Below, one piece after another: positions 52,938-61,987 of a stretch of DNA of 64,000 bases (within the stretch, counting starts at the first letter, position 1; every line of letters starts with the position of its first letter). The notes under the pieces are model-generated. The model saw only the letters and a program-made list of their open reading frames with translations, made no database searches and was not told the DNA's origin. Both the position numbers and the translations under genes were made by a program. Source of the DNA: Flavobacteriaceae bacterium UBA3611 (GTDB lineage: Bacteria; Bacteroidota; Bacteroidia; Flavobacteriales; Flavobacteriaceae); contig DFLU01000010.1 in NCBI GenBank assembly GCA_002375495.1, positions 298,331-362,330 of the forward strand. The letters are read 5' to 3'.

Positions 52938-53397
52938 GTTTATAGTGAGAAGTGAGAGGTGAACAGTGAGCAGTTGGAAGTTGTCGGTTTTCAGTTAACG
53001 TGTCATTTCGACGCAGGGTAGCGGAGGAGAAATCTCAACAACTGCAGTATTGATTGCTAAAAATTTTTGCTGTAGTCGTGAGCAACTACACAGCATTCTG
53101 GAATATTAAATATGAAACATAGACTTAATATGGAGCCAAGAGATATTTGAAGGGAAAGATTACTAAAGAATACCGACCAAAGACTTAGAAACTAACGTTC
53201 AATTTATTCCATAACTCCTATTTTCCAATCTGCAACCCCCCACCCTTCAACCCTCCCAACTTCGTTCGGTACGGGCAAGCCACAAGCTCCCATCTCCCAG
53301 CTTCCATCTCCCAACTTTTACAGATTTTTCAACTCTTGTACAACTATCATTTTCCTTTTTCGTAATTTTCGGCTTCCATAATTAGTATTCAGTTTCT
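52938..53397. other. 460-bp non-coding gap with repeat-like remnants
   Basis: No gene is supported. The left part has GTGAG-like tandem stretches (about 52945-52975) and the intergenic motif GTCATTTCGACGCAGGGTAG followed by GGAGGAGAAATCTC (about 52998-53035), a sequence common in flavobacterial intergenic DNA. A 23-bp segment (53258-53280) matches 16394-16416 with one mismatch. The middle, 53090-53220, has no recognised content; it may contain a decayed gene, but no frame is convincing. Confidence 0.7.
53258..53280. repeat. 23-bp dispersed segment (second copy)
   Basis: Matches 16394-16416 at 22 of 23 positions (core TTCGGTACGGGCAAGC), both in repeat-rich gaps of unrelated genes. It is likely a piece of a larger dispersed intergenic element. 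Confidence 0.7.
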
Positions 53398-55845
53398 ATG
53401 AATTTTTCAGTAAAGAAATTTCTCCCACATGTAGTCGTATTGGTATTGTTTGTTGTGGCTTCGTTGGCTTATTTCAGTCCGGTGCTACAAGGCAAGGTTA
53501 TTTTCCAAAGCGATATTGCGCAATACACCGGGATGGCAAAACAGCAAAACGATTTCCGTAAGGCAACAGGCGAAGAGACCTATTGGACCAACAGTGCGTT
53601 TGGAGGCATGCCTACCTATCAACTCGGGGCGAAATATCCCAATAATTACATCAAGAAATTAGATTTGGCACTTCGGTTTTTACCGAGACCTGCAGATTAT
53701 CTCTTTCTCTATTTTATAGGAATGTATATACTTTTCCTAGTGTTGAAAGTTGATTATAAACTGGCATTTTTAGGTGCTTTGGCTTTTGGGTTTTCTACCT
53801 ATCTCATTATAATTCTTGGGGTGGGACACAATGCCAAAGCCCATGCGATTGCCTATATGCCGCTTGTTCTAAGTGGAATTATTCTCACCTTTCGCGGTAA
53901 ATACCTGTGGGGATTCCTACTCACCACCATAGCCATGGGACTCGAATTATTGGCCAATCACTACCAAATGACGTATTATCTCTTAATGTTGGTGATATGC
54001 ATCGGTATTGCCTATCTGGTAGATGCTTTCAAGAAAAAAATGCTGCCCCACTACTTTAAGGCTGTCGGTTTAATGGCTTTAGGAGTTTTGATTGCAATAG
54101 GCTTAAATGCAACGAATATTTTAGCGACCAAAGAATATGCTGATACGTCTACGCGCGGAAAAAGCGACCTCACCATCAATCCTGATGGTTCGCCCAAAGA
54201 AAATATAGAAGGCCTCGATTACGAATACATCACCGAATACAGCTATGGTAAATTAGAAAGTTTTAATCTGCTTATTCCACGTTTTATGGGCGGAGGCAGT
54301 AGCGAACCGTTGCCTGAAGATGGAGAAACTGTGGAGGCATTGATAAAACTTGGCGCTTCACCACAAGAAGCCAATCAGGTGTTGCAACAACTACCCGTGT
54401 ATTGGGGAGACCAACCCATAGTTGCTGCTCCCGCATACGTAGGAGCCATCTTATTATTCTTGGCAGTACTTGCCTTGTTCTTGTTGCGCGGCCGATTTAA
54501 ATGGTGGGCAGTTGCAGGGTTGCTCATCAGCCTTTTTCTTTCATGGGGAAAAAATCTAGATTGGCTTACCCAATTATTTATAGATTATGTGCCGCTATAC
54601 GATAAATTTAGAGCAGTATCTTCCATACAAGTGCTTATTGAACTTATTGTGCCAATGCTTGCCATAGTTGGATTACATAAGTTTTTTAGTGAATTTACGA
54701 ATGATGAAAAGCGTAAAAAAGCGTTATTGTTTTCAGGAGGTATCGTTGGTGGGATTATCTTGCTATTCTTGTTGCTGAAATCGGCCATCCCTGGTTTCGA
54801 TTTTGGGAGTCCGTATGATGCAGGCATACGTGAACAACTCGGGAACGAATTGGTTGAAGCGGTACGCGCAGATCGCGCCTCTCTTTTTGTAAAGGACGCC
54901 ATTCGGTCTTTAATTTTGGTAGTATTGGCTGCAGCAGCGCTTTGGTTCTTCTTAAAAGGTAAATTAAAACAAAATATAGCGATCGGAGCCCTAATTGTTT
55001 TGGTGTTGTTCGATTTGGTGGGTGTAGACAAACGTTACGTAAACGAGGAAGACTTTGTGCAAAAACGAATCATGGAGCAACCTTTTGTAATGAACGGGGC
55101 CGATGAAATGATTTTGAAAGATACCGGTCATTACCGTGTGTATGATGCTACCAATAACGCGTTCAGTAGTGGTGTTGCTAGTTATTATCACAATGCGTTA
55201 GGAGGCTATCATGCTGCCAAACCAAGGCGTATGCAGGATCTAGCTGATTTCTATTTATATAATGGTGATGTTGGCATTATGAATATGTTGAATGTAAAAT
55301 ATTTTATCGTTCAAAATAAAGGAGGTGGCCCGGTAGCACAGCGAAATCCGTATGCCAATGGTCCAGCTTGGTTTGTAGAAAATGTACTATTTGCGAACAA
55401 TGCTGACGAAGAAATCACATTATTAGATAGTTTAGATACCAAAAAGACCGTGGTTGTGCATACCGATTTTAAAGAGCAACTGCCCTTAGAAGCGATACAA
55501 CGTGATAGTACCGCCACAATCGAATTGATAAAACACGTTCCAAACCATATGGTGTACGAAGCTAGTACGAAAAGTACACAGTTAGCGGTTTTTTCTGAAA
55601 TGTATTACAAAAACGGTTGGAACGCGTATATTAATGAGAAACCTGTAGACCATATTCGGGTGAATTATGTACTTCGTGGGATGACCGTACCTAAAGGAAA
55701 TAATAAAATTGAGTTTAAGTTTGAACCCAAAGTGGTGCAAACGGGAAGCACTATTTCGTTAGTGAGCAGCCTGTTATTGTTGCTTGTTACGATTGGCGGA
55801 CTCATATTCGCTTTCCGAAGAAAAAAGGAAACCAGTACCGAATGA
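53398..55845 (+). CDS. YfhO family membrane glycosyltransferase-like protein
   Basis: An 815-residue integral membrane protein with about a dozen helices and a large periplasmic domain near the C-terminus. The YfhO family includes proteins for lipoteichoic/teichoic acid modification in Firmicutes and membrane-embedded glycosyltransferases of the GT-C type. QSDIAQYTGMAKQQNDF and TYWTNSAFGGMPTYQ after the first helix are characteristic. It shares a 4-bp overlap with the next glycosyltransferase gene, suggesting joint synthesis of a surface glycan. Confidence 0.85.
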   Translation: MNFSVKKFLPHVVVLVLFVVASLAYFSPVLQGKVIFQSDIAQYTGMAKQQNDFRKATGEETYWTNSAFGGMPTYQLGAKYPNNYIKKLDLALRFLPRPADYLFLYFIGMYILFLVLKVDYKLAFLGALAFGFSTYLIIILGVGHNAKAHAIAYMPLVLSGIILTFRGKYLWGFLLTTIAMGLELLANHYQMTYYLLMLVICIGIAYLVDAFKKKMLPHYFKAVGLMALGVLIAIGLNATNILATKEYADTSTRGKSDLTINPDGSPKENIEGLDYEYITEYSYGKLESFNLLIPRFMGGGSSEPLPEDGETVEALIKLGASPQEANQVLQQLPVYWGDQPIVAAPAYVGAILLFLAVLALFLLRGRFKWWAVAGLLISLFLSWGKNLDWLTQLFIDYVPLYDKFRAVSSIQVLIELIVPMLAIVGLHKFFSEFTNDEKRKKALLFSGGIVGGIILLFLLLKSAIPGFDFGSPYDAGIREQLGNELVEAVRADRASLFVKDAIRSLILVVLAAAALWFFLKGKLKQNIAIGALIVLVLFDLVGVDKRYVNEEDFVQKRIMEQPFVMNGADEMILKDTGHYRVYDATNNAFSSGVASYYHNALGGYHAAKPRRMQDLADFYLYNGDVGIMNMLNVKYFIVQNKGGGPVAQRNPYANGPAWFVENVLFANNADEEITLLDSLDTKKTVVVHTDFKEQLPLEAIQRDSTATIELIKHVPNHMVYEASTKSTQLAVFSEMYYKNGWNAYINEKPVDHIRVNYVLRGMTVPKGNNKIEFKFEPKVVQTGSTISLVSSLLLLLVTIGGLIFAFRRKKETSTE

Positions 55846-57122
55846 AACGCGTCCTAATTATAGCTTATTATTGGCCTCCTTCGGGCGGTCCTGGAGTACA
55901 GCGGTGGCTTTTTTTTGTAAAATATTTTCGAGAATTTGGGATCGAACCTGTAGTTTATATTCCAGAAAACGCTACCTATCCGTTACAAGATGAAAGTTTC
56001 TTAAAGGAAATCCCCGCAACTATTGAAATTATTAGCCAGCCTATAAAAGAGCCATACCGTTTTGCCAAATGGTTTTCAAAAAAGAAAACCGCACAGATGA
56101 GCAGTGGTATTATCGCTAAGAAAAATTTATCACCCATTGAAAAATTACTGCTTTACATTCGTGGAAATTTTTTTATTCCCGATGCAAGAATCGGTTGGGT
56201 AAAACCCTCAGTGGCCTATTTAAAAAAATACCTTTTAGAACACCCGGTAGAAACTGTTGTGACAACTGGCCCACCGCATAGCCTACATCTTATTGGGCTT
56301 CAACTTAAAAAAGAATGTAAACTACCCTGGGTGGCAGATTTCAGGGATCCTTGGACGACCATACACTATCACGAATCATTGCGATTAAGCGCTTCGTCAC
56401 GTAGAAAGCATAAGCAACTAGAAGCTTCGGTACTACAACAGGCAGATGCTGTAACGGTTACCAGCGCTACTACCAAGAAACAATTTGAACTTATTACTCC
56501 TAAAACGGTTCATTTGGTCACAAATGGGTTTGAGCCCAAAGCAGAAATTACTGCTAAATTGGATGCAAAATTTTCGCTTGCACATATTGGGTCGTTACTT
56601 GCAGAGCGCAATCCTATTGTTCTTTGGGAGGTTGTGAGCGAATTAGCTGCAGAAGTAGAAGGTTTTAGAGAAGATGTTGAAATTACATTAGCCGGAGTAG
56701 TTGGCGATTCTATTCTGAGGTCGTTATCATCTTTTGGTCTCACTGCGAACATTCGGAATTTAGGATACGTTTCGCATGATGAAGCGGTGCAGCTTCAGCA
56801 CAATGCCCAGATTTTATTGCTGCTAGAAATTGACAGTCTGGAGACAAAGGTTATTATTCCAGGGAAGCTCTTCGAGTATTTGAGCGCACAGCGACCTATT
56901 ATTGCACTGGGTCCTGAGGGTAGCGATGTAAAAGAAATAATAACTACTACGGAAAGCGGCTATTATTTTAATCCGAGTCAAAAAAATCAACTTAAAGAGC
57001 AGCTGCTCACATATTATCGAAAATTTCAACAAGGTACGCTACACAGTACTTCCAAAGAAATTGAAAGTTATAGTCGAAAAAATCTGACCCAAAAAATGGC
57101 ACAAATTCTCAAGCTGTATTAA
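55842..57122 (+). CDS. Glycosyltransferase family 4-like protein
   Basis: A 426-residue GT-B fold glycosyltransferase. The donor-side start YYWPPSGGPGVQRW, the middle GPPHSLHLIGLQLK and WVADFRDPWT, and the C-terminal motif LFEYLSAQRPIIALGPEGSDV fit GT4-like enzymes. It probably transfers an activated sugar at the cytoplasmic face. The ATG overlaps the TGA of the YfhO gene by 4 bp (ATGA). It ends near a hairpin shared with the converging KGRP gene. Confidence 0.9.
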   Translation: MKRVLIIAYYWPPSGGPGVQRWLFFVKYFREFGIEPVVYIPENATYPLQDESFLKEIPATIEIISQPIKEPYRFAKWFSKKKTAQMSSGIIAKKNLSPIEKLLLYIRGNFFIPDARIGWVKPSVAYLKKYLLEHPVETVVTTGPPHSLHLIGLQLKKECKLPWVADFRDPWTTIHYHESLRLSASSRRKHKQLEASVLQQADAVTVTSATTKKQFELITPKTVHLVTNGFEPKAEITAKLDAKFSLAHIGSLLAERNPIVLWEVVSELAAEVEGFREDVEITLAGVVGDSILRSLSSFGLTANIRNLGYVSHDEAVQLQHNAQILLLLEIDSLETKVIIPGKLFEYLSAQRPIIALGPEGSDVKEIITTTESGYYFNPSQKNQLKEQLLTYYRKFQQGTLHSTSKEIESYSRKNLTQKMAQILKLY

Positions 57123-57126
57123 ATGC

Positions 57127-57166
57127 GAAATCCCCGCTCTTTGCCGAAACAAATGACGAGGATTTC
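57127..57166. terminator. Hairpin between the glycosyltransferase and KGRP genes
   Basis: A 10-bp stem with one mismatch (57127-57136 and 57157-57166) lies 5 bp after the glycosyltransferase stop and before the KGRP-gene stop on the other strand. TTTTGGTTGGTTAGTT (57168-57183 on the minus strand) sits right between the KGRP stop and the stem. No strong T-run, so it may be a weak bidirectional terminator. Confidence 0.5.
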
Positions 57167-57186
57167 TAACTAACCAACCAAAATTC

Positions 57187-58527
57187 TTACTGGCCTCTTC
57201 CTTTTCTTGTTGAAGAGCCACGCGACGTACCGCTGTTTCTTGAAGACGTATTTCTAGATTTTGAAACTCCAGAACGGTTGCTTGTACTTCTTCCTTTGCT
57301 TGCACGTGTGCTATTGCTAGTGCGTGCAGTCGCTTTTCTATTATTGCTAGTGTTACTGCGTTGTTTTGTTACACTACGTTTTGTAGACGACGATCTTGAG
57401 GTGGTTGCAGTTCCTCGTGATGATGGTCTAGTTCTCGAATTCTGAACAGTTCTACTTTTAGTAGTGGTGCCTGGACGACCTTTATTAACTGTTCTTGAGC
57501 TGTTACGGCTGCTGTAACCACTGTTAGCGTTTTTGCTAGGCCTTCCTTTGGTTGCGGTACTACGGCTATTACCCGTTGGGCGACCTTTGGTGTTTACATT
57601 TCCACTACGGCTGTTAGAATAGTTCCTGTTGTTGGCAGGACGACCTTTGTTCACGTTGCCTCTAGTATTTGACGCTGGGCGACCTTTTGTACTCGCGTTT
57701 CCACGATTATTGGTAGCCAAACCTCTAGAATTCCCACGATCACTTCTGTTTGAAGCCAGGCCAGTTCTACCACCATTTCTAGTGTTAGCAACCATTGTAT
57801 TCCTACGATTTGGGTTATAGCTTCTATTTACAGCAGTTCTTCCGTTCTTATAATGAACTCTACTGCCTGGGCGATAAAAGTCGCGTCTTGCATTTCGATA
57901 CCCTCTGTTATACCCTCTGGTATAATGTTGTCTGTGGTATCCCCAGCTATAGCGAACCGGCGCATAATATCTTCTATATGGATAGTCATACACAATACAG
58001 CTCGTATAAATTGGAGCTACGTAATACACATGCCATGGGCGGTATACATAGTAGCGGTTCCACGGGCTGATAAACCCGGTGCAGTGTGAGAAGTATCCAA
58101 AATTGTTGTAATGAACCACTAAGCTACCCACATTTACGATACGACGGTTGTTATATCGAATCTCTACATCACCTGCTTGAACAATACGACCAAATTCATC
58201 GTAATAAATAGGGACTTCTTCTACCTGAACTACGGCTCCATAATCGTCATACTGAACGTACATATCATAATTGTACCCACCGTTGTAAGAAATACTTACC
58301 CCTGGTGTATTTACATTCACACTTATGTTTTCGCCTCGATTTCCACCTACATACACGAAATCGAACTGACCATCTGGAAATACTGAAAACTCTACTGAAC
58401 CTTCAATAAAAATATACGACTTACCGTCGTAAGCATTTAACGTTGCTTCTTCACCTACGTTATTGTTGGCCGAAGCCACACCGGCGATGAGAAACATACT
58501 ACAGAACATTAAAACTAACTTTTTCAT
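57187..58527 (-). CDS. Secreted basic protein with KGRP repeats
   Basis: A 446-residue protein with a Sec signal peptide (cleavage near GVASA, about 20). Residues 22-170 are beta-rich with a Tyr/Arg-rich section (YNNGG..., RYYVYRPWHVYYVAP). From about 210 it is low-complexity and strongly basic, rich in Asn, Ser, Arg, Thr and Gly. Five exact KGRP motifs recur there (ASTKGRP, NVNKGRP, VNTKGRP, TATKGRP, TVNKGRP), plus KGRS and KGRG near the end. It could bind polyanions or form surface fibres. No named family is recognised. A sigma-54-like promoter is upstream. Confidence 0.65.
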   Translation of the reverse strand: MKKLVLMFCSMFLIAGVASANNNVGEEATLNAYDGKSYIFIEGSVEFSVFPDGQFDFVYVGGNRGENISVNVNTPGVSISYNGGYNYDMYVQYDDYGAVVQVEEVPIYYDEFGRIVQAGDVEIRYNNRRIVNVGSLVVHYNNFGYFSHCTGFISPWNRYYVYRPWHVYYVAPIYTSCIVYDYPYRRYYAPVRYSWGYHRQHYTRGYNRGYRNARRDFYRPGSRVHYKNGRTAVNRSYNPNRRNTMVANTRNGGRTGLASNRSDRGNSRGLATNNRGNASTKGRPASNTRGNVNKGRPANNRNYSNSRSGNVNTKGRPTGNSRSTATKGRPSKNANSGYSSRNSSRTVNKGRPGTTTKSRTVQNSRTRPSSRGTATTSRSSSTKRSVTKQRSNTSNNRKATARTSNSTRASKGRSTSNRSGVSKSRNTSSRNSGTSRGSSTRKGRGQ

Positions 58528-58590
58528 AATTTAGAAATTTAGGTTGTACTTGCTTTTAATCTTTTGGTCAGCATTTACATGTAATTATGA

Positions 58591-58606
58591 AACAACGACC
58601 GTGCCA
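58591..58606 (-). promoter_or_regulatory. Sigma-54-like promoter of the KGRP-repeat gene
   Basis: TGGCACGGTCGTTGTT on the minus strand matches TGGCACGNNNNTTGC at all but one position (T for C at the end). The predicted start is about 50 nt before the ATG. Confidence 0.55.
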
Positions 58607-58674
58607 AAAATGAAAAACCTATGTAAATAGGGCTTTTTGAGCTGTTTTCAAGAGGCTTTCATTTGAGTTCGGTC

Positions 58675-58713
58675 AAAAAAAACCCGCAGATTCAAAGTTG
58701 AAATCCACGGGTT
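58675..58713 (-). terminator. Terminator downstream of uvrA
   Basis: An imperfect stem (58681-58695 and 58698-58713, AACCCG/CGGGTT outer pairs) is followed on the minus strand by a T-run (A-run 58675-58682). TTTTGGTTGGTTAGTT directly precedes it (58715-58730). Confidence 0.75.
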
Positions 58714-58852
58714 TAACTAACCAACCAAAAAAACTATGTCTTATTTAATTTACTATTTTCTTCGACCGACCCCATCATCAATTCGGTCAATAAGTAGTTA
58801 CCAATCTTCGTGCCAAAAATAAAATGTATTGAGTGTGAGTAGGTGCCAAAAA
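58714..58852. other. Gap after uvrA with a second sigma-54-like site
   Basis: This 139-bp stretch between the uvrA stop and its terminator contains the motif at 58715-58730 and a second sigma-54-like site (58800-58815). No gene is convincing; a 28-codon plus-strand frame and a 13-codon minus-strand frame are too short to support. If the site is active, the transcript to the terminator would be about 110 nt and could be a small RNA. Confidence 0.4.
58800..58815 (-). promoter_or_regulatory. Second sigma-54-like site, upstream of the uvrA terminator
   Basis: TGGCACGAAGATTGGT keeps TGGCACG and TTG at correct spacing (G in place of the final C). Transcription would run into the terminator at 58675-58713. 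Confidence 0.4.
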
Positions 58853-61630
58853 CTAAGAAAGTTTCTCTTTCAAGTACGGTGCAGTAAGCGATGTTGTATT
58901 GGCCGCGACCTCTTCAGGAGTTCCTTGTGCAATAATTTTCCCACCCTTGGTTCCGCCTTCTAATCCGAGATCGATTACATGGTCTGCACATTTAATAAGA
59001 TCTAAGTTGTGCTCTACAACAATCACGGTATGTCCATTATCCAAAAGGGCATAAAATGATGCTAGTAGCTTCTTAATATCATGAAAATGGAGACCTGTGG
59101 TAGGTTCATCAAAGATGAATAGTGCCTTTTCTTTTGTATTTCCTTTTATAAGGAAAGAGGCTAGTTTAATACGTTGTGCTTCTCCTCCAGAAAGCGTAGA
59201 AGAGCTCTGACCTAGTTGTACGTAACCCAGGCCAACATCTTGTAGTGGTTGTAATTTGTTGGTAATTCTTGTCTGATCGTTTTCTTTGAAAAAAGCAATG
59301 GCGTCATCAACGGTCATTCGCAGGACATCGTCAATATTTACACCGTTAAAAACTACCTCTAAGATTTCTTTCTTAAAACGTCTGCCTTTACAGGTATCAC
59401 ATTCTAGGTGAACATCGGCCATAAACTGCATTTCGATGGTAACTTCACCTTCGCCTTTACAAGTTTCGCAACGACCGCCGTCTACATTAAAACTGAAATG
59501 TTTCGCTTTGTAACCCCGGATATCGCTCAATTTTTGTGAAGCAAAAAGATTTCTGATGTCATCGTACGCTTTAATGTAGGTAACGGGATTACTTCTACTT
59601 GAGCGACCGATAGGGTTCTGGTCTATAAACTCTATATTTTTTATACTGCTGAAACTTCCTTCGAGTTTGGTGAACTGCCCGGGCTTTTCACCGAAACCAT
59701 TAATTTCACGTTGCAAAGCCGGATACAGTATTTTTTTTACCAAGGTGCTTTTCCCGCTGCCTGAAACTCCAGTTACCGCAGTAAATGCTCCCAATGGGAA
59801 GGTAGCATCAATATTTTTAAGATTGTTCTGTCGAGCTCCTGTAACGGTAATGGTGCTTTTTGATGTGCGTCGTTTTTCAGGAACTTCAATTTGTAAGGTT
59901 CCGTTTAAATAACCAGCGGTAAGCGAGTCTCCTTTCAGTATATCTTCAAAAGTTCCAGTGTTTACGATCTCGCCGCCAAAGGTTCCTGCCTCCGGACCAA
60001 TGTCAATTATTTCGTCTGCAGCTTTCATGATGTCTTCATCATGTTCAACCACAATAACGGTGTTACCAAGATCGCGAAGTGAGCGCAGTACTCCAATCAG
60101 GCGTTCGGTATCTTTTGGGTGCAAACCGATGCTGGGTTCATCTAAAATATACATAGAGCCCACTAAGCTACTGCCCAACGAAGTGGCTAAATTAATTCGT
60201 TGGGATTCCCCTCCGGAAAGTGTGTTACTTTTTCGGTTCAGGGTTAGGTAGCTCAGGCCTACATCCATTAAGAATGAAAGGCGATTGTTAATTTCGAGCA
60301 ACAGCCTTTTTGCTATTGTTTGCTCGTATGAGTTCAATGTCAGTTCTTTAAAGAATACCGCTAGTTCATCTAATGGCTTCGTGACAAGATCTTGCAAGGC
60401 GGTATCGTTGATTTTTACATAACCTGCTTCGGGGCGCAAGCGTTTTCCATGACAGGTGCTACATTTTGTTTTTCCGCGGTAGCGCGATAACATTACCCGA
60501 TTCTGAATCTTGTAATTTTTCGATTCTAGGTAAGAGAAGAAATCGTGAAGTCCTTCAAAATGTTCGTTTCCGTCCCATACCAACTGCTGTTGGGCTTCTG
60601 TAAGTTCAAACCAGGGCTTGTGTATAGGGAAATCAAATTTATAAGCATTGTTTACCAATTGGTCTCGATACCACCCCATGCTGTCACCACGCCAAGGAAA
60701 AATAGCATTTTCATAAATAGAGAGTGCAGTGTTGGGTACTACCAGATCTGCATCTATACCAATTACGTCTCCGTATCCCTCGCAAGTGGGACAGGCGCCG
60801 TACGGATTGTTAAAGCTGAAGAGATGCACGTTTGGCTCCATGAATACTATTCCGTCGGCTTCAAACCGATTGTTGAATTCACGGATCTTTCCGTCACCTA
60901 AATTTTCAATATATAAGGTACCTTTACCTTCAAAAAAAGCCATTTCTATGGCATCACCCAATCGATTGTAAAAATCTTCTTCATCTTTGGTGATAACCCT
61001 GTCTACGACCAGTTGGATATTCTTGGGGAGGTTTTTAGAGAGTTCATCGATACGAATCACATCCTCTCCAATTTTCACTCTCGCATAACCCTGCTGGGCC
61101 AATGCTTTTATTTTATTCTCCATGGTTCGTCCTTCTTCTAGAAAAATAGGAGCGAGCAGGAGAAGTTTTTCGCCTTCTTTATAGGTTTTGATGTGTGCTA
61201 CCACATCGGTAACAGTATCTTTTTTTACCTCATTGCCAGAAACTGGGGAGTAGGTTCTGCCAATTCTTGTGTAAAGGAGCTTTAGATAATCGTAAATTTC
61301 AGTAGAGGTGCCCACCGTAGAGCGCGTATTGGTGGTGTTTACTTTTTGTTCAATAGCAATGGCAGGTGCAATCCCTTTTATAGAATCTACTTTTGGCTTG
61401 TCTAGCCTTCCTAGAAACTGCCGAGCATAAGAGGAGAGACTTTCAACATAACGTCGTTGTCCTTCTGCATAAAGCGTATCGAAAGCTAAGCTAGATTTAC
61501 CGCTACCAGAAAGCCCAGTAATAACCACTAATTTATTACGCGGAATTGCTACCGAAATATTCTTCAGGTTATGCAGTTTTGCACCTTGAATTAAAATGTT
61601 CTTTTTTGTATCTAAGGTCTCAATATCCAA
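58853..61630 (-). CDS. uvrA: Excinuclease ABC subunit A
   Basis: A 925-residue UvrA, the DNA-damage-recognition ATPase of nucleotide excision repair. It has two ABC modules (Walker A GLSGSGKSS and GVSGSGKST), signature motifs (LSGGESQRI and LSGGEAQRIKL), the first zinc module (CPTC near 300) and the CSTC/CETC/CDTC zinc sites. The start is revised to TTG at 61630 (reading DIETLDTKKNILIQG). The longer frame begins with TTG at 61669 and would place the promoter box 61658-61665 inside the coding region. No ATG precedes the first conserved residues. Confidence 0.96.
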   Translation of the reverse strand: MDIETLDTKKNILIQGAKLHNLKNISVAIPRNKLVVITGLSGSGKSSLAFDTLYAEGQRRYVESLSSYARQFLGRLDKPKVDSIKGIAPAIAIEQKVNTTNTRSTVGTSTEIYDYLKLLYTRIGRTYSPVSGNEVKKDTVTDVVAHIKTYKEGEKLLLLAPIFLEEGRTMENKIKALAQQGYARVKIGEDVIRIDELSKNLPKNIQLVVDRVITKDEEDFYNRLGDAIEMAFFEGKGTLYIENLGDGKIREFNNRFEADGIVFMEPNVHLFSFNNPYGACPTCEGYGDVIGIDADLVVPNTALSIYENAIFPWRGDSMGWYRDQLVNNAYKFDFPIHKPWFELTEAQQQLVWDGNEHFEGLHDFFSYLESKNYKIQNRVMLSRYRGKTKCSTCHGKRLRPEAGYVKINDTALQDLVTKPLDELAVFFKELTLNSYEQTIAKRLLLEINNRLSFLMDVGLSYLTLNRKSNTLSGGESQRINLATSLGSSLVGSMYILDEPSIGLHPKDTERLIGVLRSLRDLGNTVIVVEHDEDIMKAADEIIDIGPEAGTFGGEIVNTGTFEDILKGDSLTAGYLNGTLQIEVPEKRRTSKSTITVTGARQNNLKNIDATFPLGAFTAVTGVSGSGKSTLVKKILYPALQREINGFGEKPGQFTKLEGSFSSIKNIEFIDQNPIGRSSRSNPVTYIKAYDDIRNLFASQKLSDIRGYKAKHFSFNVDGGRCETCKGEGEVTIEMQFMADVHLECDTCKGRRFKKEILEVVFNGVNIDDVLRMTVDDAIAFFKENDQTRITNKLQPLQDVGLGYVQLGQSSSTLSGGEAQRIKLASFLIKGNTKEKALFIFDEPTTGLHFHDIKKLLASFYALLDNGHTVIVVEHNLDLIKCADHVIDLGLEGGTKGGKIIAQGTPEEVAANTTSLTAPYLKEKLS

Positions 61631-61657
61631 AAATATAGGGGGCTTTTTAATTTTGTG

Positions 61658-61665
61658 CAAAGATA
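61658..61665 (-). promoter_or_regulatory. -7 box for uvrA
   Basis: TATCTTTG on the minus strand, 28 bp before the TTG at 61630. It overlaps the longer open frame and so argues against it. Confidence 0.6.
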
Positions 61666-61836
61666 CCAATACATCCTCGCTTTTTTACTTTTGAAGGCAA
61701 TTTTTATAGGGCTAACTAAAAAAATCAGAAAAAATTTTACACTAACAAATATTTAACAAACCATCCATTTTAGTACGCTTGATACGCCATAAAGTATTCT
61801 GTTTGAACTATTTTTTAAGAAAAAACTCACATTTTG

Positions 61837-61869
61837 TTTGCAAATCATAAATCTTTGTTATTATATTTA
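61837..61869 (+). promoter_or_regulatory. Weak promoter of the ECF sigma gene
   Basis: TTTG (61837-61840) and TATATTTA (61862-61869), 21 bp apart, loosely fit the Bacteroidota pattern. The 357-bp gap between uvrA and the sigma gene (61631-61987) otherwise shows only AT-rich sequence. Confidence 0.35.
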
Positions 61870-61987
61870 CGGCTCACAACGATATTTAATAAAATTATTG
61901 CCTATAGTATATCATTACTTTAAAATCTAGAATACCAAAACAACTCATCGACCAAAATAAATAGTTGTTTATTTTAAAAGTATTGAT

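Noticed and set aside
53090..53220. A decayed nuclease or other gene in the 460-bp gap
   Set aside because: Translations in both strands gave stops every few codons and no recognisable motif.
58714..58830. A plus-strand open frame of 28 codons (starting MSYLIYYF) after the repeated motif
   Set aside because: Short, no ribosome-binding context, overlaps a terminator gap, and no conservation evidence.
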